Below are positions 35,241-45,404 of a DNA stretch of 64,000 nt, one piece after another (positions within the stretch are counted from its first letter, which is position 1; the number at the start of each line of letters is the position of its first letter). Origin of the DNA: Dendrophyllia cribrosa (Eukaryota; Cnidaria; Anthozoa; Scleractinia; Dendrophylliidae). A program made the translations under genes and the position numbers. Where the stretch lies: positions 31,375,643 through 31,439,642 of the forward strand of contig JAJLRJ010000003.1 of the NCBI GenBank assembly GCA_024195265.1. Reading direction: 5' to 3'. The notes beneath the pieces were generated by a model. The model worked only from the letters and a program-made list of their open reading frames with translations, made no database searches and had not been told where the DNA came from.

Positions 35241-36003
35241 CGGACATAAAATTTCTCACAAATGTCAGTTTCTGTCATTTCTGTGTAGGAATATAATTTG
35301 TTCAACTTTTGTCAAGCAAATACCCAAGTAAACAAACTTGTCGCGAAAATTGAAGGTTATTGAGAATAAACTATAAAGAAGATAAACTAACATTATACCC
35401 ACATAGTGAAGTCAACGGTGAAAGCTTGAGAAAATCAGAGCTTGTTCTGACAAGGTTTAATTTGATTTTAATTAATTGTATTTAAATAGTTATAAATTAA
35501 AAATATATCTCGTCATTTGACAAGGTAACTTGTTATATTCCGCGATTAAAAAAAAAAAAGAATCGGGCCTCAGTCTTATTTTAGCGATGTTGTTCTTGTC
35601 ATTTAAAATTTATCTCAAAGCCTCTACGGTGGAGGGAGAATGTTTGTCGAGAACTTGAAGATGAACCCTAAAGGGCACATGCTTCACCAGAATCTCATAT
35701 TATGGGTGTGACACATGGTCCCATATTTATCAATAGGTTAACAATGGCTTAAAATCAACTATTTTAATGTGTCTTAATTTTAATTCTGGGTTGTTAGTTC
35801 GTTAAAGACAGGTGTGTGGACACAAAATTGATACCAAGTGTAATTTTCTCACAAATGTCAGTTTCTGTCATTTATGTGTGGGGGAAATTTTAATTTGTTC
35901 GACTTTTGTCAAACAATTCTTTCTTCGCCCTAGTAAATAAACTTGTCGCCAAACTCAAAGGTTATTGAGAATAAACCAAGAAGATAAACCAACATTATAC
36001 CTA
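35215..36003. repeat. Direct duplication, about 190-bp block
   Basis: Sequence from GTTCGTTAAAGACAGGTGT through TTATTGAGAATAAAC recurs at about 35215-35405 and 35810-36003. Nothing else supported between them. Confidence 0.7.
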
Positions 36004-36056
36004 CCCAATGAATCCGAGGGGTACTCCCATACAGTAATGACGGGAGTGCTCGTCGT

Positions 36057-36119
36057 ACAGTGGAACCCCGCCTTACGACCACCCCGTTAATACGACCACC
36101 TCGTTATTACGACCACTTA
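36057..36119. mobile_element. pogo/Tigger-like terminal fragment
   Basis: ACAGTGGAACCCCG followed by repeated ACGACCACC motifs, the look of pogo-type MITE ends. A reversed GGTTCCACTGTA occurs at 43195-43209. The remainder of 36240-37840 has no gene I can support. Confidence 0.4.
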
Positions 36120-37848
36120 AAGGTATTGAGACGAAACAAAATTACAGAATATGGCATGTCTTGTTTTAGAATTGGTACCTCTTAGGGGTAAAAATCCATT
36201 TAAGTCAAGCCCATCAAACGAGATTCTGGTACCTTTTAGGGTGTTTTTCAAACATTTCCGACGAGCATGCCCGAGCACCTCCGCTATTGAATCCGACACG
36301 AATATACACTGTACAGGTTTTTCAATATGAAATACTAAAAATTCGTGCTTCGAGACTAGAAAGGGACTCCCATGTTAAAACCACGTGGTTGCTCTTCGTA
36401 CTGTTTAGGGATTAAAACATTGATTAATTTCACAAAATTTTCTATGCCGTTGAATCCGGCAGTTGGAATATAATGGTTTTAACCAGCTAAACAGGAAAAA
36501 CCGGTTCTAATCGTGTTTTCAACCAATGATATTTCGAGAAAATGAATCAATTTGAACACTCGAAGAGAAATGTTGTATAATAACATACGTCGAACTGGGT
36601 GTGACAGGCCTGCGCGACTCTCGCGTTCGTGTGTTAGCCGTTCCCATAGTTTCGCTCCGACTCACCAGTCTTTTAGGGAAAGTCCTTTCTTGTATGATAT
36701 AATTGGCTCCTTAAAAATGTCGTATAGCAATGGTTGCTTTCAATAAAATGCCATTCTTTCACGAGAATTTGTTGATGGTTGATATTGTGTTTATCGTGTT
36801 TTCAACCAATCAGATTTCGAGAAAAACGTATAAATCAGCCAATCACAATCTACGTGAATAATAAATGCGGCATCAAGAGGTTACGTCATTGAATGTTTAC
36901 GTGCACACAGAAAATAGTGGATTTTTTTAAATTTTATCCTTGGAGCACTGATTTTGGAGTACGTTATTGTGTGAATGTGTTCGTGTCTGATTGCTTTTCA
37001 CATGACCACCGGTACATACACATTGATGACGCAGGTCAGTAGTTCGCGCTCACTCACGAGTACACACGTGATTCCATTGAGCAACTGTGAGTATGTTTTT
37101 GCAGAAATGCACCTTCCCCGCGTTCGTGCTGTTTTTTGTTTTTCTTTTTGCTGCTACACCGTGCTGACGAGATCCAACCAGGTCGAAACAGCTGTGCACG
37201 GTTGCATTTTGGCTTTTAGTTTGGCTCTGTCATGTCGTTGTCGCGTTGAGTGTTCAACCTAGCGTCGACCTAGGTTTGATTATTGACTTTTAAAAAATTC
37301 GCATTAATTTATGTCGTTTCAGGATTCCGATTATTTGAACCAAAACTCGTTTGTATAATTGAATTTGATTTCAGTCAGTACCACCTTCGATTTTTCACAC
37401 TTCCGAGTTTTCGAACCAATTTCATTTTCCCTAGGAGGTTCGAAAAATCGAAATTTCCGCTGTTTAAAGCCAATCTCAAGTAACGCAAAGATGCCTACAC
37501 ATAAACAGAAACAAATCAGGCGACGTGACAGGACATGTCTATGTTATGACATCATCATGCCAACGTTATGACATTAAAAAAAATGAACTTTACTGATGCA
37601 AAATTCGGCACCCAGGAACACCAAGAAATACAGGAACATCAAGAATAGTAAAGATCGCTTGCTGAGGCTAAGCTTGCCAGCAGTTACTTCTAAGGGTTCC
37701 CCCAGGGACACCATTTCGCATTCGTGCATTGCAGGTGCCAGGGTTTGGTATTAAAGAGAGAAAGAAAAACAAAAATATTCATAAACACGTTTTTTCATTT
37801 TTATTTGATGCTACTTCAGCTAATCTATTTTCTTTCAGATGGTTTATT

Positions 37849-37946
37849 CACCTAATCTATTCCACAGGTCATCAGTGAAAGGACTTTCTTGATTTGCGAT
37901 TTGCTTCACAGAATCTTGAGTCCACGGTTTACTCATGCCCAGTCTG
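37849..37946 (-). CDS. Probable last exon of an unidentified gene
   Basis: Minus strand: TGTTCAATTGCAG acceptor, then one base and LGMSKPWTQDSVKQIANQES then PFTDDLWNRLGE and TAA, with AATAA sequence right after the stop. Composition is protein-like, the frame is fully open from acceptor to stop, and the polypyrimidine acceptor is good. No upstream exon was found in 37950-39300. The protein is not recognised. Confidence 0.4.
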
Positions 37947-38698
37947 CAATTGAACAGGCAAACGAAATTAGAAACAAAGAATTACTGCGACTTTAAATTT
38001 AATCCCGATATGATATCTATATAAGACGTCGTTCATTTATTCAAATCAATTGTTTCATAGCGCTTCACGTACACTTATGAGAATGAGATCGGACGTCTGC
38101 ATTACAAATTACTCTAAATACATTTACACCCATATTTACACGTTACAAATCATGAAGGTCATGCATATGTGCAATGAAAATAGTAAGTCAATTTAACATC
38201 CCTTACTGAAAATCCGTCAAATATTTCCTTTTTATTATGTGTGCGATTGGTCAAAATGCCTCATGTGACACGATACTGGAATATATTTCACAATATTTCC
38301 CCAGTGATACATCCCGGTTTTCAAAACTGGAGTTCATCATTAATGCGATGAAAAAAAATCGAGATGAAAAAGCGCTTTCCTGTTGTTATAAACAGACAAG
38401 TAGACCTGTCCTTAATTATGAACTGAGAGCTAGTCGTGTGGTACAAAACAGTTATCTATAGTTATATATAGTTCCAGTTCACTGCCCTGTCAATGTTACA
38501 ATGTATATGTTGTAGTGCAATTTTGTCCTTGGTGCAAATTTTATTTTTCTTTGTTTTGGGGTATGGTAATGATTATAATGTATGATAATGAAGTTAATTA
38601 TGAACTGAGCTCCATCCTGTGGGCCGCCTACATGTGGCATAATTGCATAATTAAATAATGCATAATTGCATAATTAAACGCATAATTGAGGCTTAAAC

Positions 38699-39148
38699 AA
38701 AAGGCCGTTTACACGGCAGAAAAATCGGGTACGGACTCGTCAAAAAAGTGGTACGGACGGCATAAATTTAGCCGTTTACACGGATAATGTTGTACTACAG
38801 GTGGGACAAAAAAAGGCCTAAGGACCAAGTTTGGAAGGTTGTGTTTACACTACACTTTTTGGGGGACCGGACCAATTTCTAGTCCCCAGAGGCACGCGGA
38901 TTTTTACTGAGCATGCGATCAGCGAAGTTATTACGCAAGCTGACGTAAAAATGAAGAAACTGGTCCGGACCCGTGTTTTTTCAGGTTTTGGGGCCATAGA
39001 CGTCTATGGCCCCAAAACCTGAAAAAACACGGGTCCGTACCAATCCCAAAGGACATGGTACGCATAGTTTACACGGGCGAAAATGTGAGGTCCGTACTCC
39101 TTTCTTGACGGGTGCGTACCAATTTTTTTCTGTCGTGTAAACGGCCTT
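38699..39148. mobile_element. MITE with AAGGCCGTTTACACG ends
   Basis: AAGGCCGTTTACACGGCAGA at the left is mirrored by TCTGTCGTGTAAACGGCCTT at the right. An inner palindrome centred at about 39006 (GTTTTGGGGCCATAGACGTC) also folds. No coding capacity. Confidence 0.8.
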
Positions 39149-39331
39149 TCAGTTTCCCCCTGTTAATTCAATTCCACCGTCCGCCTATATATATGTTTGT
39201 TATCATGTAAATGTTTTTTGTCTATTATTCGGGACCCGTTTTATTTTATGTTATTATGTTGTTTGTATTGGACAATAGACAAACTATCAATTAAAATAGA
39301 AATAACAATTACAAAGTCAGTTATTACTTTC

Positions 39332-39503
39332 ACTAGGATCTAAGGACTTTTCGCCAGGAGCGGGCTGAAGAGGCTTGTTAATTTCTTCGAGGCATTCGTT
39401 CCTGCACTCCTGGCTTTGGCTACAAGTTGTGCAACCAGCCATGGCGCCTTGTTCTCGACCCAAAAAACTGTTAGCTTTGTCCTTGCTCAAGGAAATACTT
39501 TCT
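39332..39503 (-). CDS. Probable last exon of a small Cys-rich protein gene
   Basis: Minus strand: acceptor TTGCTTTTACAG, then SISLSKDKANSFLGREQGAM, AGCTTCSQSQECRNECLEEI and NKPLQPAPGEKSLDPSESNN with TGA. Five cysteines lie within 15 residues (CTTC, C, C) and the tail is acidic. The whole stretch is open and protein-like. KDKANSFLGR faintly recalls the start of Gla domains, but the following Gla signature is absent, so I make no functional call. Upstream exons were not identified; repeat P copy 2 lies directly upstream. Confidence 0.45.
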
Positions 39504-39829
39504 GTAAAAGCAATTTAACATTAGTCAGTGAAAGAAAGATTAGCTGTTGTATTCTTGTAAGTGTGCAGATTAAAGCTAAACAGAACAGCTCAACACTGAT
39601 TTTGATCATTGGGATGAAATAATACAACTCTTTCATTTGTTTTCTTGTAGGAAGAAGTACACAGCTGATGAATGAAACACCCGACGAATCGTTTCGGCGG
39701 AAAGATGTTCGGAAGGCTTTTAATAGTCGCCTTAAAAATTCATAATGAATAGGACTAAAAATATCGTAGTTATAAAACGCACAAGCACATTGAAGTCAGA
39801 TAAAAAAATTAATATTTTCAATTTTAACT

Positions 39830-40848
39830 ATTCTCAAAAACAGTATTACCCGACCGTCTGCACAGTACATTTAGACCGTACAAAAGTTCACAAAAACAAC
39901 TTTTCTCTGTCTAGAATAACGTACGACTACTTTCCGAATAAAATACAGTTTTTGTTTGTCAAAAATTGCCCGAGAAACTGATTTGGAAATCAAAATTGCA
40001 AAAATACGCAAACATATTTGCATAAGGCGACGCGAGTGAAGACAGAAAATCTAAGTCTTGTTTTGTTTACATAAAATCGATTTTTAATCTATGTAATGAA
40101 TGAACAAAGACATAAACGGACAATACAATCTTCTTTCGAAAAATTTTATTCAAATCTCCATTAATTTATGTTTAAAAGCAGAACACGTACCATTTATAGC
40201 GCATCAAGGCAGAGCTGTCCTCGTTGAAATTCAAGATAACAACACGACTTAATTTGAACGTTTCATAAACATGTCTCCAAAACTTAAGAGAACACAAAGG
40301 AAAAGTCAATCAAAAATTGATATCAACATAAATTCCCATCGAAAAATGTGATTTATTTTACCTTTAAAGCACTGAACTGCTTGGAAATTCGTTAAAACTC
40401 CGCTTCTTCGGTTCTGAAATCCGTAATAAAAACAAGGCATCTCCCCGCATTGCTCCTGCATTGATAAAATGAAGTTCCTCGAAGCAAGATTTTATCCCTG
40501 AAAGCTCTTCTTTTTCCACCAAAGCGGCTTCTGAGTATTCCTTAATTAGTATCCCTGTCTTGAGTAGCAAACCGCGAAAAAATGCAGGGAAATAACGACT
40601 TTACTGCTCCGCCTAACACTGCGAAAAATCCAACTTTTTTAAAACTTTAAAAAGTGTTTACCGAGCTGACGGCTGTGTAGCCGCGCGTGTGGCGTTATAC
40701 GCGCATGCGAGGTAGCCGTGCGCGACACACATGTTGCAGACACGCGCCCGCGAAACATTCCGCTAGCCATGACCATGAAAAATGACGGGCTAGGTTCTAT
40801 GAGTATGGGGCTGCGCAGCCGGGCCTTCGGCCCGGCGAGTGCTCCGCT
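39830..40848 (-). repeat. Repeat P, copy 2
   Basis: Reverse-orientation copy of 14878-15979, full from the AT-rich end to the GC hairpin (CCGGGCCTTCGGCCCGG) and GCTCCGCT. Its end coincides with the start of segmental duplication B at 40849. Confidence 0.8.
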
Positions 40849-41193
40849 AATATCAGTGTCAATGTTTAAACTTTAAACTTGTTTGAAATAAATATATTGT
40901 GGCTGACTAAAAAGTTCATGTTCTATTAAAAGCATACTGTATATAATACAAAGGGTGATTTCTCAGAAATAAACGTTTATACAAACGACTTTATCCTTAG
41001 TTGTTTCCTATACAACACTGTTTTGAAAAATGCAGTAAAAACATTGGTCACCTTGCTCGTGACAGATATGCGATCTCTTTATCCCGATAGAACTGCCTGT
41101 CACACGCGTGCTTATTTGATCAGTTATTGTACTCCCTCGATTTTGGCGTATCATTTTAAAGAGGGTGGGATGAGAGATATAGAGTTTATTGGG

Positions 41194-41325
41194 TAGTTTC
41201 TTGGTGTTGCGGATGGTGTGATCACCAAATGACGTAAAACAAAATATTCAAAAGACACTGAACAATACCCACACCACAACACGAAAACTAACCAACAATG
41301 GCTTCCGCAACACCAAGAAACACCC
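41194..41325. mobile_element. MITE with 10-bp duplication GTTTATTGGG
   Basis: Inverted ends GTTTCTTGGTGTTGCGG / CCGCAACACCAAGAAAC. GTTTATTGGG is duplicated (41184-41193, 41326-41335), and the empty site is present in the paralogous copy near 49770. A 9-11 bp duplication fits the Mutator-like group. Confidence 0.85.
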
Positions 41326-42585
41326 GTTTATTGGGAACTGAGAACTTGCGTAACGTTTGAGACTACAATGGGGTGACCGCCGCTAAAGGGTAACGCAGAT
41401 TTGGGAAGCGAGATAAGACCCGGATACATTAGATGGCACTTGGCAATGCGTTCAAAATGTTTTGGATAAATATTGTTTTAGGCGTTTTGGTGGTTATGAA
41501 ATGTAATATCGTTTCTGTTTACTAGGGTTTGAAAACGTTTGAGGTTGCATGCCTTTCTTAACTTTATCAGGTTTGAAATGGCTGGAAATAAATATACTGT
41601 CGCTGAAATTGATCACATTCTGTTAAAACCTACTGCATTAAAGACAAGCTTTGAGAGGCGCGATTCCTTCTCGGTGAGGGGGGAGGGAGACTCCCGCATA
41701 AAACTTTCCGGTGTGGTTGTAGTTTTTAGGAATTACAATTCTTGGTTTGGTATCACTGTCAGAGTTATTCTAATACCCTTTAGGGTGATTAAACCAGAAA
41801 AATATGCTGACAGGAACAACTTTTTGGAAAGAATTGGTACCTCTTGGGGGGTAAAAATTAATGTGAGCCACACCCACAAATTAGGTTTGTGGTACCTTTT
41901 AGGGGTTGCTTTGAGAATTTGAAACGATAACCCCCGTCAATTATACATTCTGTCCGACTGTAAAGTGCCGCTATACCCTCTTTAAAAGCCTTTCAGTAAT
42001 CAAAATCTTTTTTAAGCTAACGATTCTCTCACTGATAGCGTCGAGAACTTCAACTGAGACAAGATAAGAAGATCTTAGATCTAATATAACGGAAGTGACG
42101 TCTGTAAGTGATGAAAGGGATACCACTTTTAAATATAGCTTATGATAATGGCGATGATCTATGATGATAACGCCTCAGGACATATTGATATATCAGATCA
42201 TCAGTAACTTGTTTTATATATTAGATATTACTAAATGGAATATTACTAAATGTCGCAATAGATTAACATGCAGCAAACGTCGTGCGCTTATTTCACCCTT
42301 TATAAGCTGATGTTAATAAATGTACGTACGGCCCTAAAAAGAGAAACAGTTGTGTGCGATTTTATTGTATCATGCAAGATCGCCCGCTCCCAAGATTCCG
42401 TGAGTTCACAAGCAAGAAAACTTATAATAATACTTATGCAGTTGGCCGTTGTTTGCTGCTGTAAAGAAGATTGACTTCGTTTTAACTACTCTCCCGCTTA
42501 ACTATGACTCCTCTTTAGACCAGCTATTTAAGTTTATTTGCCATGAGTGTAATACGGTCGGTTAAAAAGCCCTTCGTTTCCTTGA

Positions 42586-42588
42586 TTC

Positions 42589-42627
<39 letters not shown>
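42586..42627. repeat. (AAT)n microsatellite
   Basis: About 14 AAT/ATA trinucleotides, absent from the second copy of duplication B. Confidence 0.9.
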
Positions 42628-42628
<1 letters not shown>

Positions 42629-44453
42629 TGAATCAAAAATAAGAAGAAACCATAAGAAGCCTGAAAGAACATTGGAGCACTGCAATTGGCTGTTGTTTGC
42701 AACTGCAATGATGAGAATGATCAATGATGAAGAGTTTTGATGGTTTCCGCCCGAAAGAATGAGTTTAGTGACCAGTTGTTTCCTCCGCAGGCCTGAGCTG
42801 ATCAAAAAATGGCAACCTAGTCCCCAGGGCCTTCTCCGCTTTTCAAATTCACAAAATGACAGGTCGTGAGGAGAAGGCCCTAGGGACGAGGTTGAAAAAG
42901 TGACTCTTCGGAAAGAGACTGGGGAGGTCTCCCAACTCTCATGCTCAGAGGTGCCTGCGGACGACCCTGGCCACTCTGTGGTCACCATCAACGCTTGGAC
43001 CCGGCGTTTTCTCGTCATTTAATACCCGCTTACTAGTAAAATCAGGATTTTTGAAAACGTTATAAATTTGGAGCAAAGATTTTGCGTTTGGGAGTTCAGG
43101 TTTACTCGAGTTTATGGTCCTTTAATTATATTTTTATTTTAGTTCGAACACGAAACTTACGAGGTTCCACATCTACGTCCAACGGACAACCCTCGGGTTC
43201 CACTGTACATATTCTGTATTCTACATCTTTATCCATACTGCTCACAGGGACACCAACGAGGAACTTTTGGGAAAACGTTTGCAGCGGTGTCGTACTGTTG
43301 TTGTTTTTTTCTTCATATATATTTAGCGGTTTTAAAGAAAAAAACTATGCGAAAGCTAAATTAAATACAGTTCGAGCTTTTTTGTTCTTTTAGGTGAATA
43401 TTTCAGCGGCAGAAAATTTTAGCAGAAGGAATCTTATCTCTCGAATTCACTAACTGCTTTCAAGTTCCCGAAAATCTTAGTTGACCTTATTTTGTACCGC
43501 AAAATGATATTTTTTTTATCCTTTTATCCTTCCGTAAAGAAAATGTGTCAAATTTTTAGATGTTACGAAAGTTTGAGGCGACATTTTACTTTAGAAATCT
43601 CTAGTTTTTAATCAAATTTGTAAATTAGTAGTCTGAAAAATTTACGAGTGCTGATTTATTTCAAATTGCACGAGAATAATCAGGTGATTACTTGTTAATA
43701 ATATGTATGCAAAATTCCTGTCACGCTGTGGTTGTTGTCGTGACAAAAACTTTGCGTGAATAATCATGCACTCTCTACAAGAACTGCATCACGAGTTTTT
43801 CGTATTTCAACTAACTCCTTTCCTAGCTACTGTTAGAAACTTTATAAAAGAACGAAGCAAAACAAAGACGTCGCCATAATTTTTCTGTTATCTTCAGGCT
43901 GATGTGGTTAAAAGGTTTCGACATACGCTGTCGCATATGGTTTATTTACGTCGGATCGGGAAAGTCTTCAATCTTAAAAATGCTCTTGACGACTTTGAAA
44001 GCTGAAACAACGAGGCGAAAGCTACCAAACGGTTTTTTGTCAGCACAGGAGAATGTTTAATCACAGGTATGAGTTCATTTACTCCACGGACATTACCGAG
44101 GTTAGATTTAGACGCTTTTATGACCTTTTTGCTTTCTTGTTGTAATGAGTGGACATTTCTAAAATAAAGTGATTGATTGATTGATTCTTTTAAGCTAGAG
44201 CCTTTTAACTACTTTGACAGCTTCTTGAACTCCCGATACTTGAACATTTTATTCTTTCTATTTTAAACGTAAACAGTTATTGTTTATTGTAATTCTGTTG
44301 TTCAATCAGATTCTCAGATTAGCATTTGGTTTGAACGCCACGAGTAAAAAGGAAGGAAGAAGTGAAAATTTGCATATTTGTCCCCGTCTGCTATAACTAG
44401 TTCAACGCTTCGCGTATTCACGAGTTAAAAATTGGTAGCAAGATAAACAAAAG

Positions 44454-44687
44454 TCACACATCAGTTATCGCAGGGATGTAGATAATAGTCTGTCCACAGT
44501 CCATTACACCAGCTATAACGTCGTCACAAGCATGTTTGCACAAATTCCTAGCATTGATTGCATCACCATTTACTAAATAACTATAATGTTGTTGTAAAAT
44601 TTCACGAGAGTGCAGCGTTAAAAATTCTAAAGTGACAGAAACCTGAGGTTCTCTTCTCGCTCCTTCTACTCCCCCTTCGCACTCCAT
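44454..44687 (-). CDS. Small ORF, possibly CARD-like (77 aa)
   Basis: Minus strand from ATG at 44687: MECEGGVEGARREPQ, then VTLEFLTLHSREILQQHYSY and LVNGDAINARNLCKHACDDV then IAGVMDCGQTI. The spacing of LxxHYSxLV, DAINxxNL and VIAGxMDxxxxI recalls helices 1-3 of a caspase-recruitment (CARD) domain, but the match is by eye and incomplete. An open frame also extends upstream to 44933. Copy 4 has the same segment (19150-19300) with a 10-base loss and an early stop. It could be the first exon of a gene whose remainder is lost, or chance. Confidence 0.3.
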   Translation of the reverse strand: MECEGGVEGARREPQVSVTLEFLTLHSREILQQHYSYLVNGDAINARNLCKHACDDVIAGVMDCGQTIIYIPAITDV

Positions 44688-45186
44688 AGAAGTTACTCGC
44701 AGGCTAGGTCGTTTTAGAAGTTGTTTGTTATTGTCTCGTTCACAGGCACCGGTAGTGCAGGGGGTAGCGCAGCCGCGCAGGATACAGGGAGCATGGAGCG
44801 CCTTGGGAAGGATGCAAAACACGATGCGCGGCAGTCTTCTGTTCCCCACCGTCGTCAGCACCACCACGCCTAGTCGCTGATTCCTCTTCACCACAGCAAC
44901 GATTTGAGCTGAGATTCTGGGTTTGGGAAACAATCAAAACGCTTGAAATGGAATAATTGCGATCCAGTTTTTAACAAATAAGAATATTCCGATGCAGCGC
45001 AGTTATGCAGCGCTTCTTCTTGTCATTTCGTCATTGAAACTCGAGGGATAACCTGCGATCAAGCGTTTTGGTACACCAATCGAACTCTAATAACAAAGAA
45101 TTGTGCTTCTTTAGAATACCAGGAAGGCAAATCAAATCCCGCCCAGAAAAACAAACGTCAAACAAAGATGCCATTTTAACCTTGAG

Positions 45187-45196
45187 TTTATTTATT
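45187..45196 (-). promoter_or_regulatory. Poly(A) signal of copy 3
   Basis: Overlapping AATAAA motifs on the minus strand lie about 210 bases past the stop codon. The same site is AATAAA in copies 2 (26780-26785) and 4 (19914-19919) at nearly the same distance (211 and 217 bases), while copy 1 has lost it (AATTAA near 213). Conserved spacing supports the assignment. Confidence 0.5.
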
Positions 45197-45404
45197 TCAG
45201 CTTTTATCAGCACTTACAAGCAGTTCTACCCTTGTCTCTTTCGGATTGTTTGACAAGACGATCGGACTGGCACGACTTAATAATGTAACCACATAGTTTT
45301 TTTAATCTCATCTACAAATTTTATCATGCTATGCCGGTTAGCAGATTGCAGTATTATGATTAACGACTGTCAGCTTCTGTTGCTACTGCTTGTCTTGTGT
45401 TTTC

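Larger units (their letters stand above)
40849..42945. repeat. Segmental duplication B, copy 1
   Basis: Collinear with 49430-52050, starting AATATCAGTGTCAATGTTTA in both. Differences include a 132-bp MITE here (41194-41325), an (AAT)n run here (42586-42627) and a 672-bp foldback element in the other copy. Long ORFs in it differ between copies and are not supported. Confidence 0.85.

Noticed and set aside
41539..41922. 127-residue ORF, with a 90-residue counterpart at 49983-50255
   Set aside because: The two paralogous frames diverge by frameshifts and cover the dispersed GGTACC repeat, so coding is unlikely.
42524..43018. 164-residue ORF on the minus strand, the longest in the window
   Set aside because: It runs through an (AAT)n microsatellite that gives a poly-Ile stretch and is not open in the paralogous copy at 51000-52000.
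44454..44933. Full 159-residue ORF
   Set aside because: The upstream half is not open in copy 4 and has no recognisable features; only the 77-residue part from 44687 is kept as a low-confidence call.
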